A stretch of 62,364 nt of DNA from Burkholderia sp. Bp9143 (GTDB lineage Bacteria; Pseudomonadota; Gammaproteobacteria; Burkholderiales; Burkholderiaceae), in assembly GCF_003853645.1 (NCBI RefSeq), contig NZ_QTPO01000051.1, forward strand, positions 1 through 62,364. The letters run 5' to 3'. Below, one piece after another: positions 44,780-53,929 of this stretch. Made by a program: the position numbers and the translations under genes. The stretch's first letter is position 1, and every line of letters starts with the position of its first letter. The notes below the pieces were generated by a model. That model saw only the letters and a list, made by a program, of their open reading frames with translations. It searched no databases and had not been told where the DNA came from.

Positions 44780-45826
44780 ATGACCAGCCGACACCCGGAT
44801 ACATCGCGCGCCGACTACTACGCCAGGATCGCCGAGCAACGCCTCGCGCCGTTGTGGGAATCGCTGCATAACCTCGTGCCGAAAACGCCGCAGCCCGCCG
44901 CGCTGCCCGCGATCTGGAAGTACGCGCAGGTGCGCGACCTGGTGATGCAGGCCGGTAGCGTGATCAGCGCGGAAGAAGCCGTGCGCCGCGTGCTGGTGCT
45001 GGAGAACCCGGGGCTGCCCAGCAAGTCGAGCATGACGCCGACCCTGTACGCAGGCCTGCAGCTGATCCTGCCCGGCGAGATCGCGCCGAGCCACCGGCAT
45101 ACGCAGTCGGCGCTGCGCTTCATCGTCGAAGGCAAGGGCGCCTGGACCGCGGTGAACGGCGAGCGCACGACGATGCATCCGGGCGACTTCATCATCACGC
45201 CGTCGTGGGCGTGGCACGACCACGGCAACCCGTCGGTGGAAGACGGCGGCGAGCCGGTCGTGTGGCTCGACGGGCTCGACATCCCGCTCGTCGCGAACCT
45301 CGACGCGGGCTTCGCGGAAAACTATCCGGAAGCCGAGCAGCCCGTCAGCCGCGCGGAAGGCGATAGCTTCGCGCGCTTCGGCCACAACATGGTGCCGGTG
45401 CGGCATCGCGTCGGCGACCCGACGTCGCCGGTGTTCAGCTATCCGTATGCGCGCACCCGCGAGGCGCTCGACGCGCTGTACCGCAACGGCGAGCTCGACG
45501 CGTGGGACGGCGTGAAGCTGCGCTACGTGAACCCCACGACGGGCGGCTGGCCGATGCCGACGATTGCAACCTTCATGCAGTTCCTGCCCGCCGGGTTCGA
45601 CGGCCGCACGTATCGCAGCACCGACGCGACGATCTACTGCGTCGTCGAAGGCAGCGGTACCGCGTACATCGGCGGCGACGCGTTCGCGTTCGACGCGCAC
45701 GACATCTTCGTCGCGCCGTCGTGGGTGCCGGTGCGGCTGTCGGCGTCGTCCGACAGCGTGCTGTTCAGCTATTCCGACCGACCTGTGCTGTCCGCGCTGA
45801 ACCTGTTGCGCGAAGCGCGCGACTGA
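44780..45826 (+). CDS. gtdA: gentisate 1,2-dioxygenase
   Basis: 348 aa bicupin Fe(II) enzyme opening gentisate to maleylpyruvate. Metal motif PSHRHTQSALRFIVEG and later HPGDFIITPSWAWHDHGN; second cupin with DATIYCVVEGSGTAYIGG. ATG 44780 follows AAGGAGACATC. First gene of the plus-strand operon running to 49966. Confidence 0.95.
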   Translation: MTSRHPDTSRADYYARIAEQRLAPLWESLHNLVPKTPQPAALPAIWKYAQVRDLVMQAGSVISAEEAVRRVLVLENPGLPSKSSMTPTLYAGLQLILPGEIAPSHRHTQSALRFIVEGKGAWTAVNGERTTMHPGDFIITPSWAWHDHGNPSVEDGGEPVVWLDGLDIPLVANLDAGFAENYPEAEQPVSRAEGDSFARFGHNMVPVRHRVGDPTSPVFSYPYARTREALDALYRNGELDAWDGVKLRYVNPTTGGWPMPTIATFMQFLPAGFDGRTYRSTDATIYCVVEGSGTAYIGGDAFAFDAHDIFVAPSWVPVRLSASSDSVLFSYSDRPVLSALNLLREARD

Positions 45827-45925
45827 CGCGGCCGGTTGCCCCGATTTCCCCGATTTCCCCGATTCGTCCGGTGCGCTGCCGACGCGGCGCGCGGTTCTTC
45901 TTTCATGCTCACGCTGGAGCCGTTC

Positions 45926-46624
45926 ATGACTTACGTTTTCCCGCCCGAAGCGCCGGTGGCGCTTCCCGTCGCCGGTAGCGACGCCCGCTTCGCGGTGCGC
46001 CGCGTGTACTGCGTCGGCCGCAACTACGCGGCCCATGCGCGCGAAATGGGCTTCGATCCCGATCGCGAGCCGCCGTTCTTCTTCTGCAAGCCTGCCGATT
46101 CGATCGTGCCGGTCGCCTACGGCGAAACGCTCGATCTCGCGTATCCGTCGCAGACGCAGAACTACCACTACGAAGCCGAGCTCGTCGCGGTGATCGGCAA
46201 GGGCGGGGCGGACATTCCGCTCGAACGCGCGCTCGAGCACGTGTGGGGCTATGCGGTCGGCCTCGACATGACGCGCCGCGACCTGCAGATGAAGATGCGC
46301 GAGATGGGCCGGCCGTGGGAAATCGGCAAGGCGTTCGATCGTTCCGCGCCGATCGGCCCCGTGCATCCGGCGAGCGAAGTCGGTCATTTCGAGCAGGCCG
46401 GCGTGTGGCTGACCGTCAACGGTGCGACGAAGCAGAAGAGCGACGTGTCGCACCTGATCTGGTCGGTCGCGGAAACGGTGGCCGACCTGTCGAAGTTCTT
46501 CCGCCTCGAACCGGGCGACGTGATCTTCACCGGCACGCCGGAAGGTGTCGGCGCGGTGGTCAAGGGCGACGTGATGCAGGTCGGCATCGAGCGTCTCGGC
46601 GAACTGGCCGTGCGCGTGGTCTGA
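45926..46624 (+). CDS. nagK: fumarylpyruvate hydrolase (FAH family)
   Basis: 232 aa. FAH-fold motifs CVGRNYAAHAREMG, metal ligands in HYEAELVAVIG, and FTGTPEGVGAV. Cleaves fumarylpyruvate to fumarate and pyruvate, the last step of the gentisate route. Start at ATG 45926, which has GGAG 8 nt upstream; ATG 45905 lacks a ribosome site. Confidence 0.92.
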   Translation: MTYVFPPEAPVALPVAGSDARFAVRRVYCVGRNYAAHAREMGFDPDREPPFFFCKPADSIVPVAYGETLDLAYPSQTQNYHYEAELVAVIGKGGADIPLERALEHVWGYAVGLDMTRRDLQMKMREMGRPWEIGKAFDRSAPIGPVHPASEVGHFEQAGVWLTVNGATKQKSDVSHLIWSVAETVADLSKFFRLEPGDVIFTGTPEGVGAVVKGDVMQVGIERLGELAVRVV

Positions 46625-46658
46625 CGCACGCTCCTCGCTTTCCTCGAAAGGTCACATC

Positions 46659-47300
46659 GTGCAATTGCATAGCTTCTTCAACAGTTCGACATCCTATCGG
46701 GTGCGCATCGCGCTCGCGCTGAAAGGACTGCCGTACGACACGCTGCCCGTGAACATCCGCACGGGCGAGCACCGCGAGGCCGGCTACGTCGCGCGGGTGA
46801 ATCCGTCGGCGTCGGTGCCGGCGCTGGTCGACGGCGATTTCCGTCTCGGCCAGTCGCTCGCGATCATCGACTACCTCGACCAGATTCATCCGGCGCCGCG
46901 GCTGATTCCGCTCGAACCGCGGCAGCGCGCGCGCGTGCTGGAACTCGCGACGCTGATCGCATGCGACATCCATCCGATCAACAACCTGCGCGTGCTGCGC
47001 TACCTCGACAGCGAACTGCAGGTCACGCCGCAGCAGAAGAGCGCGTGGTACCGGCACTGGGTCGCGGAAGGGATGGCCGGCGTCGAGCGGCTGCTCGCGC
47101 GTGCGGACACCGGTCCGTGGTGTTTCGGCGATGCGCCGACGCTCGCCGACGTATGCCTCGTGCCGCAGGTCGCGAACGCGCTGCGGATGGATTGCGACCT
47201 GGGCGCGTATCCGCGCAGCCTGGCGATTTATGAACACGCTCGGCGCGAGCCGGCATTCGACGCGGCGCAGCCGCAGCGGCAACCGGACTACGTCGCGTAA
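46659..47300 (+). CDS. nagL: maleylpyruvate isomerase (zeta-class GST)
   Basis: 213 aa glutathione transferase fold: active-site NSSTSYRVRIALALKG and glutathione-binding VPALVDGDFRLGQSLAIIDYL. Isomerises maleylpyruvate to fumarylpyruvate with glutathione. Starts with GTG 46659 after GAAAGG. Could equally be called maleylacetoacetate isomerase by sequence; the gentisate context decides. Confidence 0.92.
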   Translation: MQLHSFFNSSTSYRVRIALALKGLPYDTLPVNIRTGEHREAGYVARVNPSASVPALVDGDFRLGQSLAIIDYLDQIHPAPRLIPLEPRQRARVLELATLIACDIHPINNLRVLRYLDSELQVTPQQKSAWYRHWVAEGMAGVERLLARADTGPWCFGDAPTLADVCLVPQVANALRMDCDLGAYPRSLAIYEHARREPAFDAAQPQRQPDYVA

Positions 47301-47319
47301 AACGAAGCAGGAGACAGAC

Positions 47320-48528
47320 ATGGACGAGACAAACAACACAGGCCGGCGCGTACTCGTGATCGGCGGCGGTATCGGCGGGCTCGCGACCGCGCTGGCGCTC
47401 GCGCGCCAGGGCATTCGCGTGAAGCTGCTCGAGCAGGCCGCGCAAATCGGCGAGATTGGCGCGGGCATCCAGCTTGCCGCGAATGCGTTCAACGCGCTCG
47501 ACGCGCTGGGTGTCGGCGAGGCCGCGCGCAGCCGCGCGGTGTTCACCGACCGGCTGCAGCTGATGGATGCGGTCGATGCGCGGGAAGTCGCGTGCATCGA
47601 TACGGGGGCCGCGTATCGCGAACGCTTCGGCAACCCGTATGCGGTGATCCATCGCGCGGACATTCAGCTGTCGATCTACGAGGCGGTCAAGGATCATCCG
47701 CTGATCGAATTCCGGACCAGCACGCAGGTGTGCGGGTTCGAGCAGGACGACAACGGCGTGACCGTGACCGACCAGCACGGCGAGCGCTATCGCGCCGACG
47801 CGGTGATCGGTTGCGACGGCGTGAAGTCCGCGATCCGGCACGCGCTGATCGGCGACGCGCATCGCGTGACGGGACACGTCGTGTACCGCGCGGTGGTCGA
47901 CGTCGACAACATGCCGAAGGATCTGCAGATCAATGCGCCGGTCGTCTGGGCCGGCCCGCATTGCCATCTCGTCCACTATCCGCTGCGCGGCGGACGGCAG
48001 TACAACCTCGTCGTCACGTTCCACAGCCGCGAGCAGGAAACCTGGGGCGTGCGCGACGGCAGCAAGGAGGAAGTGCTGTCGTACTTCGACGGCATCCATC
48101 CGCTGCCGAAGCAGATGCTCGACCGGCCGACGTCGTGGAAGCGCTGGGCGACCGCCGATCGCGATCCGGTCGAGCACTGGAGCGCGGGCCGCGCGACGGT
48201 GCTCGGCGACGCCGCGCATCCGATGACGCAATACATCGCGCAGGGCGCGTGCCAGGCGCTCGAGGATGCGGTGACGCTCGGCGCGGCCGTCGCGCAGACG
48301 GACGGCGATTTCGAGGCCGCGTTCGCGCTGTACGAGCGCGTGCGGATTCCGCGCACGGCGCGCGTGCTGTATTCGGCGCGCGAGATGGGGCGGATCTATC
48401 ACGCGAAGGGCGTCGAGCGGCAGGTGCGCAATGCGCTGTGGGTCGGACGCACGCAGGCGCAGTTCTACGACGCGCTCGACTGGCTGCACGGCTGGCGCGC
48501 GGAGGATTGCCTGAAGTCCGTCGCCTGA
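47320..48528 (+). CDS. 3-hydroxybenzoate 6-hydroxylase
   Basis: 402 aa class A flavoprotein monooxygenase. FAD motif VLVIGGGIGGLATALAL, conserved DG segment GCDGVKSAIRHAL, and C-terminal VLGDAAHPMTQYIAQGA. Uses NADH and O2 to make gentisate from 3-hydroxybenzoate, judged from its place directly after gentisate-cleaving genes. ATG 47320 with GGAG 7 nt upstream. A salicylate 5-hydroxylase role is unlikely for a single-component enzyme. Confidence 0.88.
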   Translation: MDETNNTGRRVLVIGGGIGGLATALALARQGIRVKLLEQAAQIGEIGAGIQLAANAFNALDALGVGEAARSRAVFTDRLQLMDAVDAREVACIDTGAAYRERFGNPYAVIHRADIQLSIYEAVKDHPLIEFRTSTQVCGFEQDDNGVTVTDQHGERYRADAVIGCDGVKSAIRHALIGDAHRVTGHVVYRAVVDVDNMPKDLQINAPVVWAGPHCHLVHYPLRGGRQYNLVVTFHSREQETWGVRDGSKEEVLSYFDGIHPLPKQMLDRPTSWKRWATADRDPVEHWSAGRATVLGDAAHPMTQYIAQGACQALEDAVTLGAAVAQTDGDFEAAFALYERVRIPRTARVLYSAREMGRIYHAKGVERQVRNALWVGRTQAQFYDALDWLHGWRAEDCLKSVA

Positions 48529-48604
48529 CGCACTTCAGCCCGAATCCGGCGGCGCGCATTCCAACGACATCGCGCGCGACCGCCTTCATGGAGGAGACAT
48601 CATC

Positions 48605-49966
48605 ATGGCCAATACGCTGTCCATCGACGTCAGCGAATGGATCGACCGGCATCGCGTTGCACCGTTTCAGGTCGCGATCGTCGTGCTGTGCTTCCTGATC
48701 GTCGCGATCGACGGTTTCGACACGGCATCGATCGGGTTCATCGCCCCCGTCATCCGCGCGGAATGGGGGCTGTCGCCCGCGCAGCTCGCGCCGGTATTCG
48801 GCGCGGGGCTCGCCGGGCTGATGGCCGGCGCGCTCGTGTTCGGGCCGTTCGGCGACCGGTTCGGCCGCAAGCGCCTGCTGCTCGCTTGCGTTGCTTGCTT
48901 CGGCATCGCGAGTGCCGCGTCGGCGAGCGCGGGCGGTTTGACCGAATTGATCGCGTGGCGCTTCGTGACGGGCCTCGGGCTCGGCGGCGCGATGCCGAAC
49001 GCGATCACGCTGACGTCCGAGTATTGCCCCGCGCGCCGGCGCTCGCTGCTCGTGACGACGATGTTCTGCGGTTTCACGATCGGCTCCGCGCTCGGTGGGC
49101 TCGCGGCCGCGTCGCTGATCGAACGCGACGGCTGGCGCGCGGTGCTCGTCGTCGGCGGTGCCGCGCCGCTGCTGCTCCTGCCGGTGCTCGCGTGGCGGCT
49201 GCCGGAGTCGGTGCGCTACCTCGTCAACACCGGCGCGGCGCGCGAGCGGATCGCGGCGATGCTCGAGCGTATCGCACCGGACCCGCATCTCGCGCACGCA
49301 TCATTCGTCGCACCGCGCGGCAAGCCGGCCGGTTCGCCGCTCGGCCGCCTGTTCGGCGCCGACCTGCTGCGCGGCACGCTGCTGCTGTGGCTCACGTTCT
49401 TCATGAGCCTGCTCGTCATCTACCTGCTGTCGAGCTGGCTGCCGACACTGTTGCGCACGACCGGCGCGACGCTGCAGACGGCCGCGCGCGTGACCGCGAT
49501 GTTCCAGGTCGGCGGCACGCTCGGCGCGATCGTGCTCGGCGGGCTGATGGACCGCTTCGATCCGCATCGCGTGCTCGGATGCAGCTATGTGGCGGCCGGT
49601 GTGTTCGTCGCGGCGATCGGCGTGCTGGCCGCGTCGCCGGCGGGCGCCGCGCTGGTTGTGTTCGCGGCCGGCTTCTGCGTGTCGGGCTCGCAGGTCGGCG
49701 CGAATGCGTTGTCGGCCGCGTTCTACCCGACCGAGTGCCGAACCACGGGCGTGAGCTGGGCGAACGGGATCGGCCGCAGCGGGTCGGTCGTCGGGTCGAT
49801 GGCGGGCGGTGCGATGCTCGCGATGGGGCTGCCGTTGTCGACCGCATTCGCATTCGTCGCGGTGCCGTGCGTGATCGCCGGGATCGCGGTGCTGGTGCTT
49901 GGCGCGGTACGGGCCGGCGCGAAGCGCGCGGCGGCGGCCGATGCGATTGCCGGCGAACAGGCGTAG
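48605..49966 (+). CDS. aromatic acid:H+ symporter (AAHS, MFS)
   Basis: 453 aa, twelve helices. AAHS signatures IDGFDTASIGFIAP in helix 1 and GPFGDRFGRKR between helices 2 and 3. Probably imports 3-hydroxybenzoate or gentisate (MhbT/BenK-like). ATG 48605 follows GGAGGAGACATC. Last gene of the gentisate operon. Confidence 0.92.
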   Translation: MANTLSIDVSEWIDRHRVAPFQVAIVVLCFLIVAIDGFDTASIGFIAPVIRAEWGLSPAQLAPVFGAGLAGLMAGALVFGPFGDRFGRKRLLLACVACFGIASAASASAGGLTELIAWRFVTGLGLGGAMPNAITLTSEYCPARRRSLLVTTMFCGFTIGSALGGLAAASLIERDGWRAVLVVGGAAPLLLLPVLAWRLPESVRYLVNTGAARERIAAMLERIAPDPHLAHASFVAPRGKPAGSPLGRLFGADLLRGTLLLWLTFFMSLLVIYLLSSWLPTLLRTTGATLQTAARVTAMFQVGGTLGAIVLGGLMDRFDPHRVLGCSYVAAGVFVAAIGVLAASPAGAALVVFAAGFCVSGSQVGANALSAAFYPTECRTTGVSWANGIGRSGSVVGSMAGGAMLAMGLPLSTAFAFVAVPCVIAGIAVLVLGAVRAGAKRAAAADAIAGEQA

Positions 49967-50039
49967 CGGAGCGATGCGAGGGCGGTGCTGAAGGCGCTTT
50001 CTCTTTCTGATCGGCGCGCGCCGGACGATGATGGTGGAG

Positions 50040-50071
50040 ATCAATATTATATAAGTTGATATAATATTGAT
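50040..50071. promoter_or_regulatory. 12-8-12 palindromic operator of the ArsR gene
   Basis: Perfect arms ATCAATATTATA and TATAATATTGAT separated by TAAGTTGA, in an AT island inside GC-rich DNA, 25 nt before the arsR-type start. It includes TATAAT-like hexamers, so repressor binding would cover the promoter. Confidence 0.85.
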
Positions 50072-50096
50072 CCGTTAATCGTATGCCATCGACCTC

Positions 50097-50447
50097 ATGA
50101 ACGCCGATCCTTCCTCCGGGCTGCCCGAGCCCGATCAGATGCGCGCCGCCGCCGAGTCGGCGTGCGCGCTGCTCAAGGTGCTGTCCAATCCCGACCGGTT
50201 GCTGTTGCTGTGCGAACTGTCGCAGGGCGAATGCTGCGTGAGCGATCTCGAGGCGCGGCTGGATATTCGCCAGCCGACGCTGTCGCAGCAGCTCGGCGTG
50301 TTGCGGGACAACGCGCTCGTCCGCACGCGCCGCGAGGGCAAGAACATCCACTATTCGCTCGACAGCCCGGCCGCGATCGCGGTGATGGGCGTGCTGTACG
50401 AACAGTTTTGCGGCCCGGCCGCGAAGGGGACTCGCCATGCAGCTTGA
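50097..50447 (+). CDS. ArsR/SmtB repressor, BigR/SqrR-like
   Basis: 116 aa winged helix: LLKVLSNPDRLLLLCEL, recognition RQPTLSQQLGVLRDNALV, and wing RREGKNIHYSL. Cys46/47 and Cys105 sit where BigR/SqrR persulfide sensors have their redox pair (about residues 41 and 107). With the YeeE genes downstream this fits sensing of sulfide/persulfide. Overlaps the next gene by 11 nt and has a strong palindromic operator upstream. Confidence 0.88.
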   Translation: MNADPSSGLPEPDQMRAAAESACALLKVLSNPDRLLLLCELSQGECCVSDLEARLDIRQPTLSQQLGVLRDNALVRTRREGKNIHYSLDSPAAIAVMGVLYEQFCGPAAKGTRHAA

Positions 50448-50871
50448 TGCGCTTCATTTCACGCCGTGGCTGTCGCTTGCCGGCGGCGTGCTGATCGGGC
50501 TGGCGGCCGCGTGGCTCGTCGCGTTCAACGGGCGGATCGCCGGAATCAGCGGCATCGTCGGCAGCCTGTTCACGGCCGGTGGCGCGGAGCGCGACTGGCG
50601 TGCCGCATTCGTCGCCGGGCTGATCGCCGCGCCGCTGATGATGCGTATCGCCGGTGCCGCCGTGACGCCGCAGGTCGATGCAGGCTGGGGAGCGTTGCTG
50701 GCGGCCGGCCTGCTGGTCGGGATCGGCACGCGCTATGCGGGCGGATGCACGAGCGGTCACGGCGTCTGCGGGCTGTCGCGCGGTGCGGCGCGATCGATCG
50801 TCGCGACGGCGGTGTTCATGGTCGCGGGTTTCGCGACCGTATTCGTGCAACGGCACGTGCTGGGGGGCTGA
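50437..50871 (+). CDS. YeeE/YedE sulfur-transport half protein
   Basis: 144 aa with four hydrophobic segments. Conserved cysteine motif GGCTSGHGVCGLSRG (Cys104, Cys111), the thiosulfate-conducting signature of the YeeE/TsuA family. Overlaps the ArsR gene and is followed after 1 nt by a second half protein. Together they resemble a split YeeE, moving thiosulfate or another sulfur compound across the inner membrane. Confidence 0.9.
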   Translation: MQLDALHFTPWLSLAGGVLIGLAAAWLVAFNGRIAGISGIVGSLFTAGGAERDWRAAFVAGLIAAPLMMRIAGAAVTPQVDAGWGALLAAGLLVGIGTRYAGGCTSGHGVCGLSRGAARSIVATAVFMVAGFATVFVQRHVLGG

Positions 50872-50872
50872 C

Positions 50873-51295
50873 ATGCAGGCAGGATTCGCGTTTCTGGCGG
50901 GGCTGCTGTTCGGCGTCGGCCTCATCGTGTCGGGGATGGCCAACCCGCAGAAGGTGCTCGGTTTTCTCGACCTGGCAGGCCGCTGGGATCCATCGCTCGC
51001 GTTCGTGATGGCCGGCGCGATCGGCGTCGCCGTGTTCGCGTTCGCATGGGCGAAGCGCCGGACGCGGTCGTTGCTCGGCCTGCCGATCCAGTGGCCGGCC
51101 GCGCGGACGATTACCGTGCGCCTCGTCGCCGGGAGCGCCGTGTTCGGCATCGGCTGGGGGCTTGCCGGGTTCTGCCCGGGGCCGGCGATCGTGTCGATCG
51201 GACTCGGGTCGGTCAAGGGCATCGCGTTCGTCGTCGCGATGCTGGTCGGGATGGCGTTGTTCGAATGGATCGAGCGCGCACGGAAGGCGCGATAG
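50873..51295 (+). CDS. YeeE/YedE second half protein (DUF6691)
   Basis: 140 aa with four hydrophobic segments. Motifs GMANPQKVLGFLDLAGRWDPSL in part and GLAGFCPGPAIVSIG with Cys101. Pairs with the product of 50437-50871. ATG 50873 lies 1 nt after the preceding stop. No sulfur dioxygenase or sulfide:quinone reductase gene follows, unlike many BigR operons. Confidence 0.9.
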   Translation: MQAGFAFLAGLLFGVGLIVSGMANPQKVLGFLDLAGRWDPSLAFVMAGAIGVAVFAFAWAKRRTRSLLGLPIQWPAARTITVRLVAGSAVFGIGWGLAGFCPGPAIVSIGLGSVKGIAFVVAMLVGMALFEWIERARKAR

Positions 51296-51423
51296 CAGGG
51301 CGGGGCTGCTGCGGACGACGTTGTTGTCGGCCCGGTCGAGTCGGCCCGGCGCGGTGAGGGTGCCGGACGGGATCGCGCTCGACGTCGGGGCCGGCGACAC
51401 GGCGGCCACGTGACGACACCGCG

Positions 51424-51774
51424 TCAGGATTGCTCGCGCACATGCCGCTCGCCGAATCGCTGCGCGGACATCCGGCGCAGCCACGCGCGCCACGCGGCGA
51501 ACACGCCGGGCCGGGCCGCGGGTTCCGCGACGGTCGCGACGACCGGCCCGGCACCGCCGGCGGACAACGCCACGTGACCGGCCGTCTCGATCGTCAGACA
51601 TTCGCCTTCGTCGAGCACGCGGCGAACGTATCTCGGAGCATCAGGCAGCCAGTCGAGCCCGCCGTGCCGCAACGTGACCGCGAGCGCGCCGTCGAGCACG
51701 ATGACCTGGCTGCCCTTGTCGAACCACGCAAAGTGGCCTTGGCCGGCGTCGAGCCGAATGTCTTGCGTTCGCAT
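51424..51774 (-). CDS. DUF2917 protein
   Basis: 116 aa small beta-rich protein; the cupin-like pattern FAWFDKGSQVIVLDGALAVTL and later EGECLTIETAGHVALSA match DUF2917, common in Burkholderiales. Function unknown. Divergent from a MocR regulator, which may control it. Confidence 0.85.
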   Translation of the reverse strand: MRTQDIRLDAGQGHFAWFDKGSQVIVLDGALAVTLRHGGLDWLPDAPRYVRRVLDEGECLTIETAGHVALSAGGAGPVVATVAEPAARPGVFAAWRAWLRRMSAQRFGERHVREQS

Positions 51775-51968
51775 GGCGAGTCCTTTTCCCGGTTGCGCAG
51801 CCCCGCGACGGCGAGGCGACAGCGTGCAATCAGGTTAGGGAAACGCGCGCGGGCAGGACAGATTCAGGGGACGGGAATCTGTTACGGTGCAGGCGACGAT
51901 TTCGTACTGCTGTATCGGTGGGTTTCCCGCGAATCTGTATCTGGCGTGCGCCAGGGCGCGCGGGCACG

Positions 51969-53462
51969 ATGACCCGCATGACGCCCATCACCGACCCGTC
52001 CCGCACGCCTTTGCCGATGGCCGGCGAGCCGCTTTACGAACGGCTCGCCGAGCATTACCGCCGCATCATCGCGGCCGGCACGCTGTCGCCCGGCGACCGA
52101 ATGCCGTCGGTGCGCGCATTCATGGCGCAGCACGGTGTGAGCCTGTCGACCGCGATCCAGGCGTTTCGGCGGCTCGAGGATACGGGCTGGTGCGAAGCCA
52201 GGCCGCGCTCGGGCTACTTCGTGCGACGCCGCGCGGCGGCCGCGCTCGACACGCTGCCGGAAAGCGACGGGCCGCCGCTGCGCGTCGAGCCGCCGTTCGC
52301 GGGGCTGCACGAACGCGTGTCGCGCGTGATCGATCGCGCGAATGCGATGCCCGATGCGCTGAATCTCGGTGGCGCGTCCGCGCTGGCGACGCTGTATCCG
52401 GCCGAGCGCCTGCAGGCGTTGGCGATCCGGCTGCTGCGGCGCAAGCCGACGCTGCTGACCGACGCGGGGCCGGTCGGCGGGTCGCCCGAATTCCGGCAGA
52501 CGATGGCCAAACGCGCGCTGTCGTACGGCGTGACCGTGGCGCCGGACGACGTGATGTCGACGAGCGGCGGCGTCGATGCCGTGAATCTCGCACTGCGCGC
52601 GGTGGCGCGCCCCGGCGACACGATCGCGATCGAATCGCCGGCCTTTTTCGGCTTGATCCAGCTGCTCGAAAGCCTCGGCCTGCGTGCGCTCGAGATTCCG
52701 GCCAGCCCGACGACCGGGCTGTCGATCGAAGCGCTCGACGTGGCGCTGACCGCGTACCCGGACATTCGGGCCGTGGTGGTCGTGCCGAACCTGCAGAACC
52801 CGCTCGGCAGCGTGATGCCCGACGAACGCAAGGCCGCGCTGGTCGCACTGTGTTCGCGTCACGGTGTAGCCGTGATCGAGGACGAGCCGTATCGCGAGCT
52901 CGTCGAAGCGCCGCACGCGGTGAAGCCCGTAAAGGCATGGGATCGCGACGGCACGGTGATCTACTGCCCGTCGTTCAACAAGGTGCTGGCGCCCGGGATG
53001 CGGCTCGGCTGGATGAGCGCGGGCCGCTGGCACGCGCGCGTGAAGATGCTCAAGTTCGCGCACAGCCGGCACAACGCCGCGTTGCTGCAGGCCGTCGCGG
53101 CCGAATTCGTCGGCTCGGGTGCGTTCGATCGCCACCTGCACCGGTTTCGCGAACAACTGCGCGTGCAACGCGATGTGACGATCGATGCGATCGCGCGCCA
53201 TTTTCCGGCCGGCACGCGGATGAACCGGCCGCCCGGCGGCATGCTGCTGTGGATCGCGTTGCCGGACGGCGTGCGTTCCGAAGCATTGTTCGATGCCGCG
53301 TTGGCACGCGGGGTAAGGATCGCGCCAGGCGCGATCTTCTCGAATTCCGACCGCTTTGACGCGTATATCCGGCTTGCCTGCACGCGGGTGTTCGACACGG
53401 CCCATGAAGCGGCGGTCGAAACGCTCGGCCAGTTGATACGCGACGCGGCGGCCGCTGTGTGA
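51969..53462 (+). CDS. MocR-type PLP-dependent regulator
   Basis: About 497 aa. N-terminal GntR-type HTH (EPLYERLAEHYRRIIAAG, then GDRMPSVRAFMAQHGVSLST) joined to a class I aminotransferase-like domain with a PLP lysine near SFNKVLAPGMRLGW. Such proteins are regulators that use PLP or a PLP adduct as ligand. Start ATG 51969 or 51978; the frame is open to 51918 but upstream residues do not fit the family. Divergent from the DUF2917 gene. Confidence 0.9.
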   Translation: MTRMTPITDPSRTPLPMAGEPLYERLAEHYRRIIAAGTLSPGDRMPSVRAFMAQHGVSLSTAIQAFRRLEDTGWCEARPRSGYFVRRRAAAALDTLPESDGPPLRVEPPFAGLHERVSRVIDRANAMPDALNLGGASALATLYPAERLQALAIRLLRRKPTLLTDAGPVGGSPEFRQTMAKRALSYGVTVAPDDVMSTSGGVDAVNLALRAVARPGDTIAIESPAFFGLIQLLESLGLRALEIPASPTTGLSIEALDVALTAYPDIRAVVVVPNLQNPLGSVMPDERKAALVALCSRHGVAVIEDEPYRELVEAPHAVKPVKAWDRDGTVIYCPSFNKVLAPGMRLGWMSAGRWHARVKMLKFAHSRHNAALLQAVAAEFVGSGAFDRHLHRFREQLRVQRDVTIDAIARHFPAGTRMNRPPGGMLLWIALPDGVRSEALFDAALARGVRIAPGAIFSNSDRFDAYIRLACTRVFDTAHEAAVETLGQLIRDAAAAV

Positions 53463-53606
53463 GCGGGGCGGGTGTCGGCCGGGCTGGCGCGCTGGCGACC
53501 GGACTCGGCGGTCGCGACGGGGGCACGGGCCGACCGATCCGGCACGTCGTCTGCGCGCCGGCCGGCCGCTGCGCCATGACGCGCCAACGATACGATTTCG
53601 GCGATT

Positions 53607-53882
53607 TCATCGGCTGACCGAGTGCGCGGCGAGGTGCTGACGGATCAGCGACAGGTAGCGATCGCCGACCGAGAAGTCGCGCGCGGCACGCGGCCGCTCC
53701 GCCTGGCGCAGCGTGGCCGGCGCGCTCACGCCCAGATACCGGCATACCGCAGACGGAAAGGGTTTGCGCGTATGCCCGAGCTGGCGCGCCGCGCGCTCGA
53801 CGCGGGCGTCGCCGACCTGCGCACGCAGCCATGCCAGCACTTGGCGATCGGTGTCGTTGACGATACGGACCAGATGTTCCAT
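53607..53882 (-). CDS. small SOS-box-controlled protein, unknown function
   Basis: 91 aa from ATG 53882, with GAGGTG 5 nt upstream. N-terminus MEHLVRIVNDTDRQVLAWL; basic overall, helical, no membrane segment. The segment VGDARVERAARQLGHTRKPFPSAVCRYLG could be a small helical DNA- or protein-binding fold. No family recognised. Two LexA-type boxes lie directly upstream (53892-53929), so it is predicted to be induced by DNA damage. Confidence 0.7.
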   Translation of the reverse strand: MEHLVRIVNDTDRQVLAWLRAQVGDARVERAARQLGHTRKPFPSAVCRYLGVSAPATLRQAERPRAARDFSVGDRYLSLIRQHLAAHSVSR

Positions 53883-53891
53883 CGCGCACCT

Positions 53892-53911
53892 CACTGTTCA
53901 TAAATACAGTA
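53892..53911 (-). promoter_or_regulatory. LexA box 1
   Basis: Minus-strand TACTGTATTTATGAACAGTG fits the LexA consensus CTGT-N8-ACAG with TA flank and AT-rich spacer. It ends 9 nt before the start codon of the 91-aa gene. Confidence 0.82.
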
Positions 53912-53929
53912 CTGTAAATATAACCAGTA
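53910..53929 (+). promoter_or_regulatory. LexA box 2 (one mismatch)
   Basis: TACTGTAAATATAACCAGTA matches TACTGT-N8-ACAGTA except C for A in the second half. It abuts box 1, giving a tandem pair with centres 18 bp apart, roughly two helical turns. Confidence 0.65.
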
